Shown: positions 9,160 to 17,704, counted from the first letter of the stretch. The stretch: 64,000 nucleotides of DNA from Bradyrhizobium sp. S69 (GCF_009766005.1 NZ_LMUK01000041.1:323329-387328), one strand, 5' to 3'. The notes: a model not told the origin generated them from the letters alone. Program-made: numbers and translations.

Positions 9160-9849
9160 TCAGACCTGCGGATCGGCATCGCGCAGCAATTCGGCGGCCA
9201 GCGCCCGGGTCACCGGCCGGCCCAGCCGCAGCGCTTCGCTGTCCAATAGCTCGACGGCCTGCCGCGCGGCGGCAAAGGACCGCTCGATCCGGGTCGCCAG
9301 GAAGCTCACCACGGCCTCATCGATCAGCATCTGGCGGTCGGCGCAAAACTTGACGATCAGCGCCCGAAACAACTGATCGTCCGGCGGCAGCAGCGACACC
9401 GTCGGTATCGCGCGCAGCCGGGAGCGCAGATCGCGCAGCTCGACCGCAAGCGCCGACGGCGGTTCGCGCGCGGTGATCAGAACATAGGCCTGTTCTTCGC
9501 GGGTCAGGTTCAGCAAATGGAACAGCGCGCGCTCATCGAATTGCTGTGGCTTGAGGTCTTCGACCACCAGCGCCCCGGTTGCCAACGCGCCCGGAACCTC
9601 GGCCACGGTCAACGCGTGCGCGCTGGTCAAGCGGGCGCCGGCCTGTTCGGCCCAGATCGCGGCGAGATGGCTCTTGCCGGAACCTTCGGGCCCGACCAGC
9701 AGCATCACCCGGTTCGGCCAGTCGGGCCAGCCGTCGATCAAGGCCAGGGCTGCGGCGTTGGCCGGACCCTCGAGAAAATTGTCGCGGCCGAGGCTTTCGG
9801 CATGCGGCAGGGCGAACGCAAGCTGACGAGGTTGAACGCGGCCTGCCAC
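9160..9849 (-). CDS. hdaA: DnaA regulatory inactivator HdaA
   Basis: The GTG start preceded by GGAGTGACTGC gives 229 aa and excludes an upstream extension that runs into an intergenic hairpin. The protein is an AAA+ relative of DnaA domain III without the DNA-binding domain: Walker A GPEGSGKS (53-60), acidic Walker-B-like LVVEDL (about 94-99) and a sensor-like LRSRLRA (about 142). RQLAFALPH at the N-terminus fits the sliding-clamp-binding segment of Hda proteins. In Caulobacter, HdaA promotes ATP hydrolysis by DnaA after initiation. Neighbours pgsA and ppk are its usual ones in Bradyrhizobiaceae. Confidence 0.9.
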   Translation of the reverse strand: MAGRVQPRQLAFALPHAESLGRDNFLEGPANAAALALIDGWPDWPNRVMLLVGPEGSGKSHLAAIWAEQAGARLTSAHALTVAEVPGALATGALVVEDLKPQQFDERALFHLLNLTREEQAYVLITAREPPSALAVELRDLRSRLRAIPTVSLLPPDDQLFRALIVKFCADRQMLIDEAVVSFLATRIERSFAAARQAVELLDSEALRLGRPVTRALAAELLRDADPQV

Positions 9850-9862
9850 GCAGTCACTCCAT

Positions 9863-9908
9863 GCCGGGGTCCACCCCGGCAATTAATATGCCGGGGGTCA
9901 CCCCGGCG
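9863..9908. repeat. Two tandem short hairpins upstream of hdaA
   Basis: gccggggt-cc-accccggc (9863-9880) and gccgggggtcaccccggc (about 9890-9907) are separated by aattaatat. They fill most of the 79-bp gap between pgsA and hdaA, read on the minus strand. They could be a transcript-processing or attenuation element, or a small palindromic repeat. Confidence 0.5.
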
Positions 9909-9928
9909 AAATTAACACACCGAAGCGC

Positions 9929-10471
9929 TCAATTGGCTTCGATTGTGCTCATGTGCCGCGCCCACTCGACGAGATAGAAGGATACGGAAAGCAATGTAAA
10001 GATCGTTACCAGCGCCATCAGGACCAGATCATACGGCCCTGAATCGAACCCGAACCCGAGTGATGCCAGCACCAGGGCCGCGAATCCCACCTGGGCGACG
10101 GTATTGAGTTTCGACACCATCAGCGGCTTCATCGGGATCGGCTTGCCGTACAACCATGACACGATCACGGCGCCGACGATCATGATGTCGCGCGATACCA
10201 CCAGGATCACGATCCAGCGTGGGATCGCACCCCAAATTCCGAGCGCCATGTAGATCGACACCAGCAGTGCCTTGTCTGCCACCGGATCGAGCAGGGCGCC
10301 CAGTTCGCTCGACATATTGAAGCGCTTGGCGAGGAAGCCGTCGACGGCGTCGCTGATGCCGGCGATGATGAAAATCGCAAAGGCGATTTCCATCTGGTTG
10401 GAGGCGATCGCCCAGACGATGAAGGGCACCGCCAGAATGCGGCCCAAGGTGATGATATTTGGTATGTTCAA
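9929..10471 (-). CDS. pgsA: CDP-alcohol phosphatidyltransferase (PgsA-like)
   Basis: The 180-aa membrane enzyme should form phosphatidylglycerol phosphate from CDP-diacylglycerol and glycerol-3-phosphate. The CDP-alcohol signature is present: SDAVDGFLAKRF, then GALLDPVADK, with all four metal/substrate Asp residues. The usual Arg of the DGxxAR motif is Lys here, a conservative change. The N-terminus NIPNIITLGRI is typical of PgsA. About five hydrophobic segments are visible. The exact head-group alcohol is inferred from family resemblance and length. Confidence 0.88.
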   Translation of the reverse strand: MNIPNIITLGRILAVPFIVWAIASNQMEIAFAIFIIAGISDAVDGFLAKRFNMSSELGALLDPVADKALLVSIYMALGIWGAIPRWIVILVVSRDIMIVGAVIVSWLYGKPIPMKPLMVSKLNTVAQVGFAALVLASLGFGFDSGPYDLVLMALVTIFTLLSVSFYLVEWARHMSTIEAN

Positions 10472-11020
10472 CGCGGCGCTTCCCGGCTAGCGGCCTGATT
10501 TCGTGATCGATCCGGCCTTTGCCAGCCTTTGCGGACCCGGCCGGTTCCCGTCTACATAGTTTCTTCCGAAAGCCAGTTCAAAGGCTTTCGCGACGTTTCA
10601 TTCAATTACATAGATCGCTATATAGCGGTTACTCTTGCGAAGCTGGCCAAAGTCAAAATCGATCGCAAGCCGCGGGCACGGTTGACCCGCGTCCCGGGCG
10701 TGGAGAAGAACATCGCGTTTGCACTCAAGCTGCTGGCGCTGCGCTCGACTATCAAGTCGAGCTACGCTTTCGGACGGCAGGTGCGCCACCGCTTCGATAT
10801 CGACGGCAACACGCCTGCGAGGTCATGAAGGTCGCCCGGGTGTACGGCACCCCGGCCGGAGATATTCACCAGCTGTCTTAAAATGCGTTGCTGCACCTGT
10901 CGTCGCTGGCGCGCGGCCAGCGGCCGCGCGCCAGGCGCTGGAGCGTCGGATCATGGTCGGCTCGGTATCCGGCGCCCCGGAGATCCGCGCCACCAGCAGG
11001 GCGCGCAGGGGCAGCACGCC

Positions 11021-11066
11021 AAGGCGCTAGGCCGATCAACCGGCGGTGATGGCGGCCTAGCGCCTT
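11021..11066. repeat. Perfect 13-bp inverted repeat
   Basis: aaggcgctaggcc (11021-11033) and ggcctagcgcctt (11054-11066) are exact reverse complements around a 20-nt loop. No T-tract follows on either strand, so it is not a typical intrinsic terminator. Confidence 0.6.
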
Positions 11067-11113
11067 CTCAAGAACCGTTATTCCCGGAAGCAAAGAAATG
11101 GCCTATGTAAAAT

Positions 11114-11146
11114 GACACTGCCCCGGGTGCGACCCGGGGCAGTGTC
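11114..11146. repeat. Perfect 15-bp hairpin with 3-nt loop
   Basis: gacactgccccgggt (11114-11128) and acccggggcagtgtc (11132-11146) pair perfectly around gcg. The stem is very stable and GC-rich, with no T-run afterwards. It may be a structural element, a repeat end or part of a small RNA. Confidence 0.6.
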
Positions 11147-11236
11147 TACCGTTCCCTTTGGACGGGTGCCGGTATCGGCCCTGGTGGAGGGGGCCGCAGC
11201 GGGGACCGCATCTTCGTTGGACCGAAGAGCGGCATC

Positions 11237-11278
11237 AGAAAGGGCGGGTCGATCTTTGCGGGAAGATCCGCCCCTTCT
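11237..11278 (-). terminator. Probable terminator of the winged-helix gene
   Basis: The outer arms agaaagggcgg (11237-11247) and ccgccccttct (11268-11278) pair with one G-T. An inner stem gatctt/aagatc extends the hairpin. On the minus strand it begins at the stop codon of the 162-aa gene and ends in CCCTTTCT; the T-tract is short. Confidence 0.5.
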
Positions 11279-11765
11279 AAGCCTTGCGAAGTCCGGCCGG
11301 CGTCTCAAGATCCTTTTTCATCTTGCGCCGTTTTTCCCGTTCCTCTGTAAACTCTGGCTCGAGCGCCTTGATCTTCGCGACCAAGCCATCGAGGTGATAG
11401 ACGTTGCTGTTGTAGTCGCCAGCCGCAGTCTTGCGGATTTCGCGCTCGATAAGCCCCGCCTTTTCCAGCTCTCGCACGTTGTTCTGAATTGTTTTCTCGG
11501 CCACGCCGATCCGCTTCGAGAGATCGCGCTTGGTCGGGAACGGGCGCCGTGTCGGTTCGTGCCAGTAATCGAGCAACTGGATGATGATGTTCATCTGCAT
11601 CGGCGTGATGCCAACGCGCCTTTGGGCCTTCAGCAGGATAGACGGGATCCCGGCATAACCGTGCCCACAGACCAGCTTGCCCCAGATCTTCTCGGTCGAC
11701 GATAGTTTCCGAACCGGCGCGGCGGCTTTCGGGAAATCTACTACTTCGGCTTGCTTTGCGGCCAT
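11277..11765 (-). CDS. Winged-helix (HTH_36-type) regulator, replication-initiator-like
   Basis: The ATG preceded by GAAAGGACGCGCC gives 162 aa and discards a long upstream extension of poor composition. The N-terminal tail contains VVDFPKAAAP. The core SILLKAQRRVGITPMQMNIIIQLL, followed by FPTKRDLSKRIGVAEKTIQN and VRELEKAGLIEREIR, is a winged helix of the kind found in plasmid and phage replication initiators (HTH_36). The C-terminus is basic and charged. I infer a DNA-binding regulator of mobile origin. It lies alone in the accessory patch with its own terminator. Confidence 0.7.
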   Translation of the reverse strand: MAAKQAEVVDFPKAAAPVRKLSSTEKIWGKLVCGHGYAGIPSILLKAQRRVGITPMQMNIIIQLLDYWHEPTRRPFPTKRDLSKRIGVAEKTIQNNVRELEKAGLIEREIRKTAAGDYNSNVYHLDGLVAKIKALEPEFTEEREKRRKMKKDLETPAGLRKA

Positions 11766-12117
11766 GGCGCGTCCTTTCGATGAACGACAGTTACGCGCCC
11801 GCAGCCCCGCAATCAATCGGGGCGGCCCCTGGGGGGTGGGTAATCTAGCGGGACCACCTGTGTATAGCTTATTGGGCTGATTGCTACATGACGATGTACG
11901 GTCACGATGCTTAGCTGGTGGGTTTAACCTCCACCTCAGGCAGGGTGCCACCCCACCGGTAGGGTTCCAAAATTCCCTACCCCTCGCGCAGGCGCGTTTC
12001 TGGCTACCGCGCTACACCGTGCAATCTATCGGGGACCAGTAGCGTCCACAAGCGGCGGCCACCCGAACCACCGCCGGTGATAACGCACCGACGCCGCCAA
12101 GCGCGTCGGCGGGAGCG
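11766..12117. other. Intergenic stretch, no gene seen
   Basis: This 352-bp gap lies between two minus-strand genes. It has a mixed composition and several short GC hairpins, such as around the runs cagggtgccacccc and accggtaggg (near 11940-11970). It probably holds the promoter of the downstream winged-helix gene. No open frame has plausible coding character. Confidence 0.4.
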
Positions 12118-12510
12118 TTACGGCATGAATGGTCCGAGCTTTCGCGCAATTTCGGCGCGTATGATGCCTTTCGCTGCTTCCGAGACGAACCTCAGAGTCT
12201 GGCCGCCGGCTGTCGTAGCAATCGACTTCGCTTTTTCCCAAACATCGGGACTTCGGGTGGAATCGATAAAATCGTGTCCATCGGCTGTTAGGCGCGTGAC
12301 AGTGAATGTTCCGGACGTCATGCCATATTCGCCATCGAGCCACCCCTCGTCGAGGATCATCATTAGATTATAGGCCAGCACATCTTCGTCGTGGTCGGGC
12401 AATGGGACCAACTGGCTTGCGTGGCCGTTCAAACGGCTACGGCCATTAAGGTCTGGGTCTTCCTCAAGAGCAAGCATCATCTGCCTGATGAGATCGAGGT
12501 TCCGCTTCAT
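12118..12510 (-). CDS. DUF2513 domain protein
   Basis: The 130-aa protein begins MKRNLDLIRQMMLALEE, the standard start of DUF2513 proteins. An alternative ATG at 12564 (148 aa) has a better ribosome site, AAGGTGCG, so the start is uncertain. Family features follow: YNLMMILDEGWLDGEYG, then FTVTRLTADGHDFIDSTR and VWEKAKSIATT. DUF2513 proteins are small, often phage- or island-borne, and probably helix-turn-helix-like, but no function is established. Its location beside other accessory genes fits that pattern. Confidence 0.75.
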   Translation of the reverse strand: MKRNLDLIRQMMLALEEDPDLNGRSRLNGHASQLVPLPDHDEDVLAYNLMMILDEGWLDGEYGMTSGTFTVTRLTADGHDFIDSTRSPDVWEKAKSIATTAGGQTLRFVSEAAKGIIRAEIARKLGPFMP

Positions 12511-12842
12511 GAATAATACTTGCCCCGCGAGGTCGTCCCCATTTGGATGGTGGCGTAGGGTCATCGCACCTTTTTCATAACCACAGCCAACACGATTGCG
12601 ATCGCCAGACCTATAATCCATTGGTGGTGAGCTTTAAAATAATCCCAGACGGCGTGCGATGCGCGAGACGTCCAATGTCGTTGATAGTGATTCAACAGAA
12701 AGAAACCGCTGCCGGGCGTATTCGCAAAGGGTTTCCCCTCCTACCAGCGGCGCAGTCGAGTGATCACCGGTCGAAGTCCTTTTCCGTGGCTTCCCTATGG
12801 CCAGGAGGATTGCCGTTGTCTTTCTCGGCCGAGATATCCAAT
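12511..12842. other. Intergenic stretch, no gene seen
   Basis: About 330 bp of moderate GC separate the DUF2513 gene from the CxxCxGxG gene on the same strand. The alternative 5' end of the DUF2513 gene (to 12564) lies here. I see no further gene or clear terminator. Confidence 0.4.
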
Positions 12843-13238
12843 CTAGCTAAAATCGGGTTCGTAGCGGACGCCAGGGACGGAACCCTTCCCTCCGCATTGC
12901 GGGCAGGTTTTCTCTTGAATTTTTGGCATTCCGCTGGGGTAGAATCCGGAAGCTGGAACAGCAATAATTTTGCGACCATTGCAACAGGGACAGGTGGCAT
13001 CGATCGGTATGGCGTGAACTTGCCCTGTTCGTTGACAAGTAGGGCAGCCTGCCTCTGTCTCCCATGTCGGACCAGTTGTAATGCAAGACGTGCATCTAAT
13101 ATTTGTATGGTAGGTATAGGAGGGATTGCTCTCCCAGCCGCCCTCATGTGAAATTTTCCGGTATCCGGTACCATTACAAACTGGGCAGCGACCTGGCGTT
13201 ACTAAAATACCGCGCCCCACGCACTTCGGGCAGATCAT
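12843..13238 (-). CDS. Stand-alone CxxCxGxG zinc-ribbon-type protein
   Basis: The 131-aa protein is preceded by an ideal ribosome site, TTGGAGGTAATCC. It is made of DnaJ-like cysteine repeats: CPKCVGRG (3-10), CPVCNGTG (18-25), CTSCITTG, CPTCQRTG, CPCCNGRK and CPQCGGKG, six CxxC pairs in all. That is more than the four repeats of the DnaJ zinc domain, and there is no J domain or peptide-binding domain. The pattern implies three zinc sites. Comparable stand-alone proteins help fold or assemble partners, but no partner is visible here. It lies in the accessory patch. Confidence 0.7.
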   Translation of the reverse strand: MICPKCVGRGILVTPGRCPVCNGTGYRKISHEGGWESNPSYTYHTNIRCTSCITTGPTWETEAGCPTCQRTGQVHAIPIDATCPCCNGRKIIAVPASGFYPSGMPKIQEKTCPQCGGKGSVPGVRYEPDFS

Positions 13239-13494
13239 GGATTACCTCCAAGGCGCTACCATATTGGCAAGTTTTGGCATGTGATCGGGTGAAAAAGCGA
13301 TCGACGAAAGCGCATGATAATGTCCTTTCGCCCGGATGCGCGAACAGGACGGGGCCTTTGCTGACAGCTTTATCGGGGGGCCATCGGCGCTCGGTCCTGC
13401 CCTGCCCATGGGTACACCGTTTCGAAAAGTGCTTTATGGGTGTCGAAAACATCTTTGTAGGAAAGATGCGCGGTCGCCGCAAGCGAGACCAATG
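13239..13494. other. Intergenic stretch, no gene seen
   Basis: The 256 bp between the CxxCxGxG gene and the IS630 remnant have no recognisable coding sequence or repeat. The junction with the transposase remnant lies near 13495. Confidence 0.3.
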
Positions 13495-13905
13495 ACGTAG
13501 GGTGCTGTCAGGCTGTCGACGCGCAACGCCGCGATGAACGTCAAGGTTTTCCAGTGACCGTGCGGTACACTCGCAACGAGCCGCTCGCCTCGCGGACAGC
13601 GACCGGAATGGCGAGCCATTTTGGTCGTCACCGACGTCTCATCAATAAAAACCAGCCGTTTCGCCCGTAAAGACGATTGCTCGGCTTTCAGTTCCGCGCG
13701 CGCAGCGGCGACATCAGGCCGATCCTGTTCGGCGGCGTGCAGTGTTTTTTTTAAACGTGATGTGGTGTCGATCGTAAAACTGCCAGACCGAGGTTCTGCC
13801 GACGGTAAGTTTCTTGACTGATGCGAGCCGCGCGCCGATTTCGTCAAGTGTCAGATCGGTTCACGCCGGCGGGTTGTCCCCGAGCTTCACAGACGGACAC
13901 GTTGC
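13495..13905 (-). pseudogene. IS630-family transposase remnant
   Basis: The minus strand encodes the middle of an IS630 transposase in two frames. The first reads TLDEIGARLASVKKLTVGRT and VWQFYDRHHITFKK; then, at a run of eight A (13745-13752), the second continues KTLHAAEQDRPDVAAARAEL and the DDE-domain segment RLVFIDETSVTTKMARHSG ending near SLTAPYVI. The N-terminus (a stop follows NPPA) and the whole C-terminal third with the last catalytic acid are missing. It is a dead fragment. One base too many in the A-run explains the frame change, although some IS630 elements slip at such runs naturally. Confidence 0.8.
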
Positions 13906-14430
13906 ATGACCGTACGCGGCATGCACAATGACAGTGGGCCCAGGAGCGCTTACGCCTCTGGGCCCGGCCCCTGCCAGTCAGGTGCTGGATCAGAAGGGCC
14001 GGAGGTCAGATCTCCGGTCTTTCGTCGTTTCCGCACCGACGAATCGAAGTTGGCACAACGCGTGACTCCGCGGATAGGCAAAGCTCGCCGCTATGCACCG
14101 TTCTTCAAAAATGTGGATGAAAACTGCGGAAGATGCCGCTTTGAGTTGACGGGCTTTGGGCCAAACACGGGCGCAATTCGTTTCGAATCGTGAAGCCGAT
14201 CATTACCGTGGCGGCCAGCTAGCAAAATGATGGCCGAAACGAAGCCCCGAGGTATTTTTCAGGTGAAACGTTTTGGTTGAGAACAGCCGGTAAGTCTCAG
14301 TCACGCTTACTAAATTCTCGCTTTAGTGAGCTAACTGGTTGTATCTACATCGTATAGGCGAGGGCCGCTTGCGAGCCATTGCACGCCGGCGGATTCCGAC
14401 GTAACCAGCCGCCATCATCTGGAATCGGGC
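13906..14430. other. Intergenic region upstream of purM
   Basis: About 525 bp hold no convincing gene; a 95-codon frame at 13906-14193 has no recognisable feature. The last 150 bp, which are more AT-rich with caggtgaaacgttttggttg and ctcgctttagtgagctaact, probably contain the purMN promoter. No purine riboswitch fold was recognised by eye. Confidence 0.4.
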
Positions 14431-15504
14431 ATGAACGAGCGCAAAAACGGCCTCACTTACGCGGATTCGGGCGTCGACATCGATGCCGGCAATCGTCTGG
14501 TCGATCTGATCAAGCCGATGGTGCGGGCCACAGCGCGTCCCGGCGCCGATGCCGAGATCGGCGGCTTTGGCGGCCTGTTCGATCTCAAGGCCGCGGGCTT
14601 TGTCGATCCGGTGCTGGTCGCCGCCACCGATGGGGTCGGGACCAAGCTCAAGATCGCGATCGAGACCGGCCTGCATGGCGGCATCGGCATCGATCTGGTG
14701 GCGATGTCGGTCAACGATCTCGTGGTTCAGGGTGCCGAACCGCTGTTCTTTCTGGATTATTTCGCCTGCGGCAAGCTCGATCCGCAAGCCACCGCGGCGA
14801 TCGTCGCCGGCATCGCGGAAGGCTGCCGGGAATCCGGCTGCGCGCTGATCGGCGGCGAGACCGCCGAAATGCCCGGCCTCTACAAGGATGGCGATTACGA
14901 CCTCGGCGGTTTTGCGGTCGGGGCGGCCGAACGCGGCACGCTGCTGCCGCGGCCCGATATCGCGATCGGCGACGCGGTGATCGGACTGGCCTCCTCGGGC
15001 GTCCATTCCAACGGGTTTTCGCTGGTGCGCAAGATCGTCGAGCGCACCGGCCTCGGTTTTGAAGCGCCGGCGCCGTTTTCGCCGGTCATGACGCTCGGCG
15101 GCGCGCTGCTGACGCCGACCAGGCTCTATGTCAAATCGTGCCTGCGCGCGATCCGCGAGACCGGCGCGGTCAAGGGACTGGCCCATATCACCGGCGGCGG
15201 CTTTACCGACAACATTCCGCGCGTGCTGCCAAAGCATCTCGGCGTCGGCATCGACCTGGAGCGTTTGCCGGTGCTGCCGGTGTTCAAATGGCTGGCGGAG
15301 CAGGGCGGCATCACTGAGCTGGAACTGCTGCGCACCTTCAACTGCGGCATCGGCATGATCGCCATCGTCAAGCCGGATGCGATCGACGCCGTGACCGATG
15401 TGCTCACGCAAAGCGGCGAGACCGTTGCGCTGCTCGGCGAAGTCATCGCGGCTGAAGGCGAGCATCGCGTGGTCTATAACGGTCATCTCGATCTCACATC
15501 ATGA
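14431..15504 (+). CDS. purM: Phosphoribosylformylglycinamidine cyclo-ligase
   Basis: The 357-aa enzyme closes the imidazole ring in purine synthesis, converting FGAM and ATP to AIR. Family motifs are clear: LTYADSGVDIDAGNRLVDLI at the N-terminus, the ATP/metal loop VAATDGVGTKLKIA (about 63-76), AMSVNDLVVQGAEPLFFLDY (about 91-110), GGETAEMPGLY (about 141-151) and HITGGGFTDNIPRVLP (about 252-267). Length is normal. Its stop overlaps the purN start by four bases (ATGA), so translation of the two is coupled. Confidence 0.97.
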   Translation: MNERKNGLTYADSGVDIDAGNRLVDLIKPMVRATARPGADAEIGGFGGLFDLKAAGFVDPVLVAATDGVGTKLKIAIETGLHGGIGIDLVAMSVNDLVVQGAEPLFFLDYFACGKLDPQATAAIVAGIAEGCRESGCALIGGETAEMPGLYKDGDYDLGGFAVGAAERGTLLPRPDIAIGDAVIGLASSGVHSNGFSLVRKIVERTGLGFEAPAPFSPVMTLGGALLTPTRLYVKSCLRAIRETGAVKGLAHITGGGFTDNIPRVLPKHLGVGIDLERLPVLPVFKWLAEQGGITELELLRTFNCGIGMIAIVKPDAIDAVTDVLTQSGETVALLGEVIAAEGEHRVVYNGHLDLTS

Positions 15505-16163
15505 AACGCCGTGTCGCGATCCTGATTTCCGGGCGCGGATCGAACATGGCCGCGCTGATCGATGCGGCCAAGCTTTCGGATTTTCCCGCCGAGATCGCCA
15601 TGGTGATTTCCAACCAGCCCGATGCGCCCGGTCTGGTCACGGCAAGTCAAAGCGGCGTGCCGACGCTCACCATCGAGAGCAAGCGTTTTGGCAAGGACCG
15701 CGCCGCTTTCGAGGCCGCGCTGCAAACAGCACTCGACCAGCACAAGGTCGAACTGATCTGCCTCGCCGGCTTCATGCGGCTGCTGACGGCCGAATTCGTG
15801 CAGCGCTGGTACGGCCGCATGCTCAACATCCATCCATCGCTGCTGCCGTCGTTTCCGGGGCTCGAACCGCAGGCCCAGGCGCTGCGCGCGGGCGTCAAGA
15901 TTTCCGGCGCCACCGTGCATTTTGTCATTCCGGAAACCGATGCCGGCCCGATCGTGATGCAGGGCGCGGTCCCGGTTGCCGACGACGATACGCCGGAGAC
16001 GCTGGCAGCAAGGATCCTCGCCGTCGAGCACCGCATCTATCCCGACGCGCTCAGGCTGGTGGCCGGCGGCGGCGTGCGGCTGGAGGGCGATCTCTGCAAG
16101 GCGCCGGCAAACGTTGCCCGCGAGGATGTCCTGATTGCGCCGGGGCCGGTTTCACCGTTGTAA
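15501..16163 (+). CDS. purN: Phosphoribosylglycinamide formyltransferase
   Basis: The 220-aa enzyme formylates GAR with 10-formyl-tetrahydrofolate. The phosphate-binding loop SGRGSNMAAL (10-19) and the catalytic triad Asn109, His111 and Asp147, in LNIHPSLLPSFPG and PETDAGPI, are all present. It is a complete member, slightly longer at the C-terminus than the E. coli enzyme. ATGA overlap with purM indicates a two-gene operon. Confidence 0.97.
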   Translation: MKRRVAILISGRGSNMAALIDAAKLSDFPAEIAMVISNQPDAPGLVTASQSGVPTLTIESKRFGKDRAAFEAALQTALDQHKVELICLAGFMRLLTAEFVQRWYGRMLNIHPSLLPSFPGLEPQAQALRAGVKISGATVHFVIPETDAGPIVMQGAVPVADDDTPETLAARILAVEHRIYPDALRLVAGGGVRLEGDLCKAPANVAREDVLIAPGPVSPL

Positions 16164-16325
16164 AAATCGGCGACCACCTGTGGCCGCGGAACAACAATGA
16201 CCGCTAATCGGCCGGTGACGGCGGGCATGACCGATTGACGCTCCGGAAGAACTGGGGGCAAATCGGCGGCGGCCGACGGTGATTTTCGGCAATTTTTCGC
16301 TGCGCTTTTTTTAGGAATGATTTTG

Positions 16326-17528
16326 ATGCGCGGCTCATCGAGGCCTCCGCACTTTGGCAAAACCGGTACCGGTCAGAGGCTCGGCCGAGGGCTCGCGACA
16401 GCCATTGCCAAGGCTGTCGCGGCAATGGTTTTCGCGCTCGCGCTGATGCTGACGGCAAATCCGGTGCAAGCCGCCGCCGTATCGCCAACCCCCACGCCGA
16501 CACCGACCCCCACGCCAACTCCGACACCGACGCCGACACCGAGCCCCAGTCCGGCGCCCTCGCGATCCTCTGATAATACCGGCATGGCCGCCGGCGCCAC
16601 GCTCGCCAATCTCGGCAGCAACTTCCTGGAGCGCCTCGGCAACCAGGCCACGCACGGCTTTGGCAATGCGTGGCGCAGCAATCCGGGCGGCGGCGGCGCT
16701 TCCGAGGCCACCGATGAGCCGCGGTTCCGAACCTGGGGCGAGGCCTATGGCATCTCGGCGACGACGGCAGCCCAAGGCGATTTCGCCGGCGACCACCGTC
16801 AGACCTATGGCGGCGTGGCCGGGGTGGGGGCCAGGATCGCGCCCGGCGTCAATGTCGGCTTTTCGATCGACCAGAGCCGGACCTCGATCGACGTTCCGCT
16901 GGCGCTGCAATCGGCAACCCTCGACCTCACCCAGTTCGGCTTCAACGCCTCGGTGGACAAGGGGCCCTGGACTTGGGCCATCGCGCTGGTCCACGGGCTG
17001 GGAAGTATCGATTCCAGCCGCGACACCGGCGGCGGCATCGCCGGCGCCCGCTATGGCGGTCAGATCGACGGCGCGCTGACCGAACTCAGCTATTACTGGA
17101 GTTTCGACCAGAGCCGCATCGTGCCGAAGCTTGCCTTCGAATATGTCCATGCCGGGACCGGCGCATTCCAGGAATCCGGCGGTCTCGATCCGGTAGCGGC
17201 GAGCGACGCCACGATGGAGCGCTCGCGCGTGCTGGTCGGCGCCGAGATCGGGCACTACTGGATCTTCGACCAGAAGATTCTCGATCTGTCCGCCTACGGC
17301 AAATTCGTCGACAATGTCGCGCAGAATTTCAGCGCGATCACCGTCAGTCTCGATACCCAGAGCATCTCCTTGCAGGGCATCGGCGAAAGCGAATATGGCG
17401 CGGATGTCGGCGCCGCCGCGTCGCTGAACCTGACCGACAAAACGCGCCTCTACGTCAATTACGACGGCAAATTCCGCGCCGCGACCCAGTCGCACCAGGG
17501 CACGCTCGGCATCGAGTACAAGTGGTAG
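16326..17528 (+). CDS. Autotransporter-type outer-membrane beta-barrel protein
   Basis: Starting at the ATG ten bases after AGGA gives 400 aa; an ATG nine bases earlier is too close to that site. A signal peptide (about residues 20-48, ending VQAAA) is followed by a threonine-proline repeat (PTPTPTP..., about 52-75) that may span the peptidoglycan or act as a flexible linker. From about residue 125 the sequence alternates as amphipathic strands, starting at FRTWGEAYG and ending GTLGIEYKW; the aromatic last residue is typical of barrels recognised by BamA. There is no large passenger domain. The substrate or role is unknown. Confidence 0.75.
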   Translation: MRGSSRPPHFGKTGTGQRLGRGLATAIAKAVAAMVFALALMLTANPVQAAAVSPTPTPTPTPTPTPTPTPTPSPSPAPSRSSDNTGMAAGATLANLGSNFLERLGNQATHGFGNAWRSNPGGGGASEATDEPRFRTWGEAYGISATTAAQGDFAGDHRQTYGGVAGVGARIAPGVNVGFSIDQSRTSIDVPLALQSATLDLTQFGFNASVDKGPWTWAIALVHGLGSIDSSRDTGGGIAGARYGGQIDGALTELSYYWSFDQSRIVPKLAFEYVHAGTGAFQESGGLDPVAASDATMERSRVLVGAEIGHYWIFDQKILDLSAYGKFVDNVAQNFSAITVSLDTQSISLQGIGESEYGADVGAAASLNLTDKTRLYVNYDGKFRAATQSHQGTLGIEYKW

Positions 17529-17567
17529 CGGTATTTCCGGCCCTCATCCTGTGAAGCTATCTCCGAC

Positions 17568-17704
17568 GTCATCCCCGGGATGAACGCAATTGCGTTCACC
17601 CGTGAGGTGCGAGCTCTTGCGAGCCTCGAAGGATGTTGTTCTGCGCGGTGCGTGTAGCCATCCTTCGAGGCTCGCCGAAGCCGGAGAGTACCTCAGGATG
17701 ACGC
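17568..17704. repeat. Intergenic palindromic repeat (CATCCTTCGAGGCTCGC family)
   Basis: Perfect 17-bp arms gcgagcctcgaaggatg (17619-17635) and catccttcgaggctcgc (17659-17675) lie inside a larger element beginning acgtcatccc and ending aggatgacg. I recognise this as a common dispersed intergenic repeat of Bradyrhizobium-type genomes. It lies between two convergent genes and may act as a structured 3' end for either. Confidence 0.7.

Larger units (their letters stand above)
10472..11236. other. Intergenic/degenerate stretch at the accessory-region boundary
   Basis: There is no convincing gene in this 765-bp stretch. Several short overlapping frames at 10519-11110 have poor composition and no recognisable domain; the frame at 10529-10828 (starting near VYIVSSESQFKGF) might be a decayed coding remnant. 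The left half has visibly lower GC than the flanking genes. The right half contains two perfect inverted repeats, listed separately. It marks the switch from conserved core genes to accessory genes. Confidence 0.4.

Noticed and set aside
11780..11951. N-terminal extension of the winged-helix protein
   Set aside because: Composition is non-coding and the internal ATG at 11765 has a good ribosome site.
13906..14193. 95-codon frame beside the IS630 remnant
   Set aside because: No ribosome site, odd composition and no recognisable domain.
14200..14430. Purine riboswitch upstream of purM
   Set aside because: No conserved junction motifs could be seen; a covariance-model search would be needed to find one.
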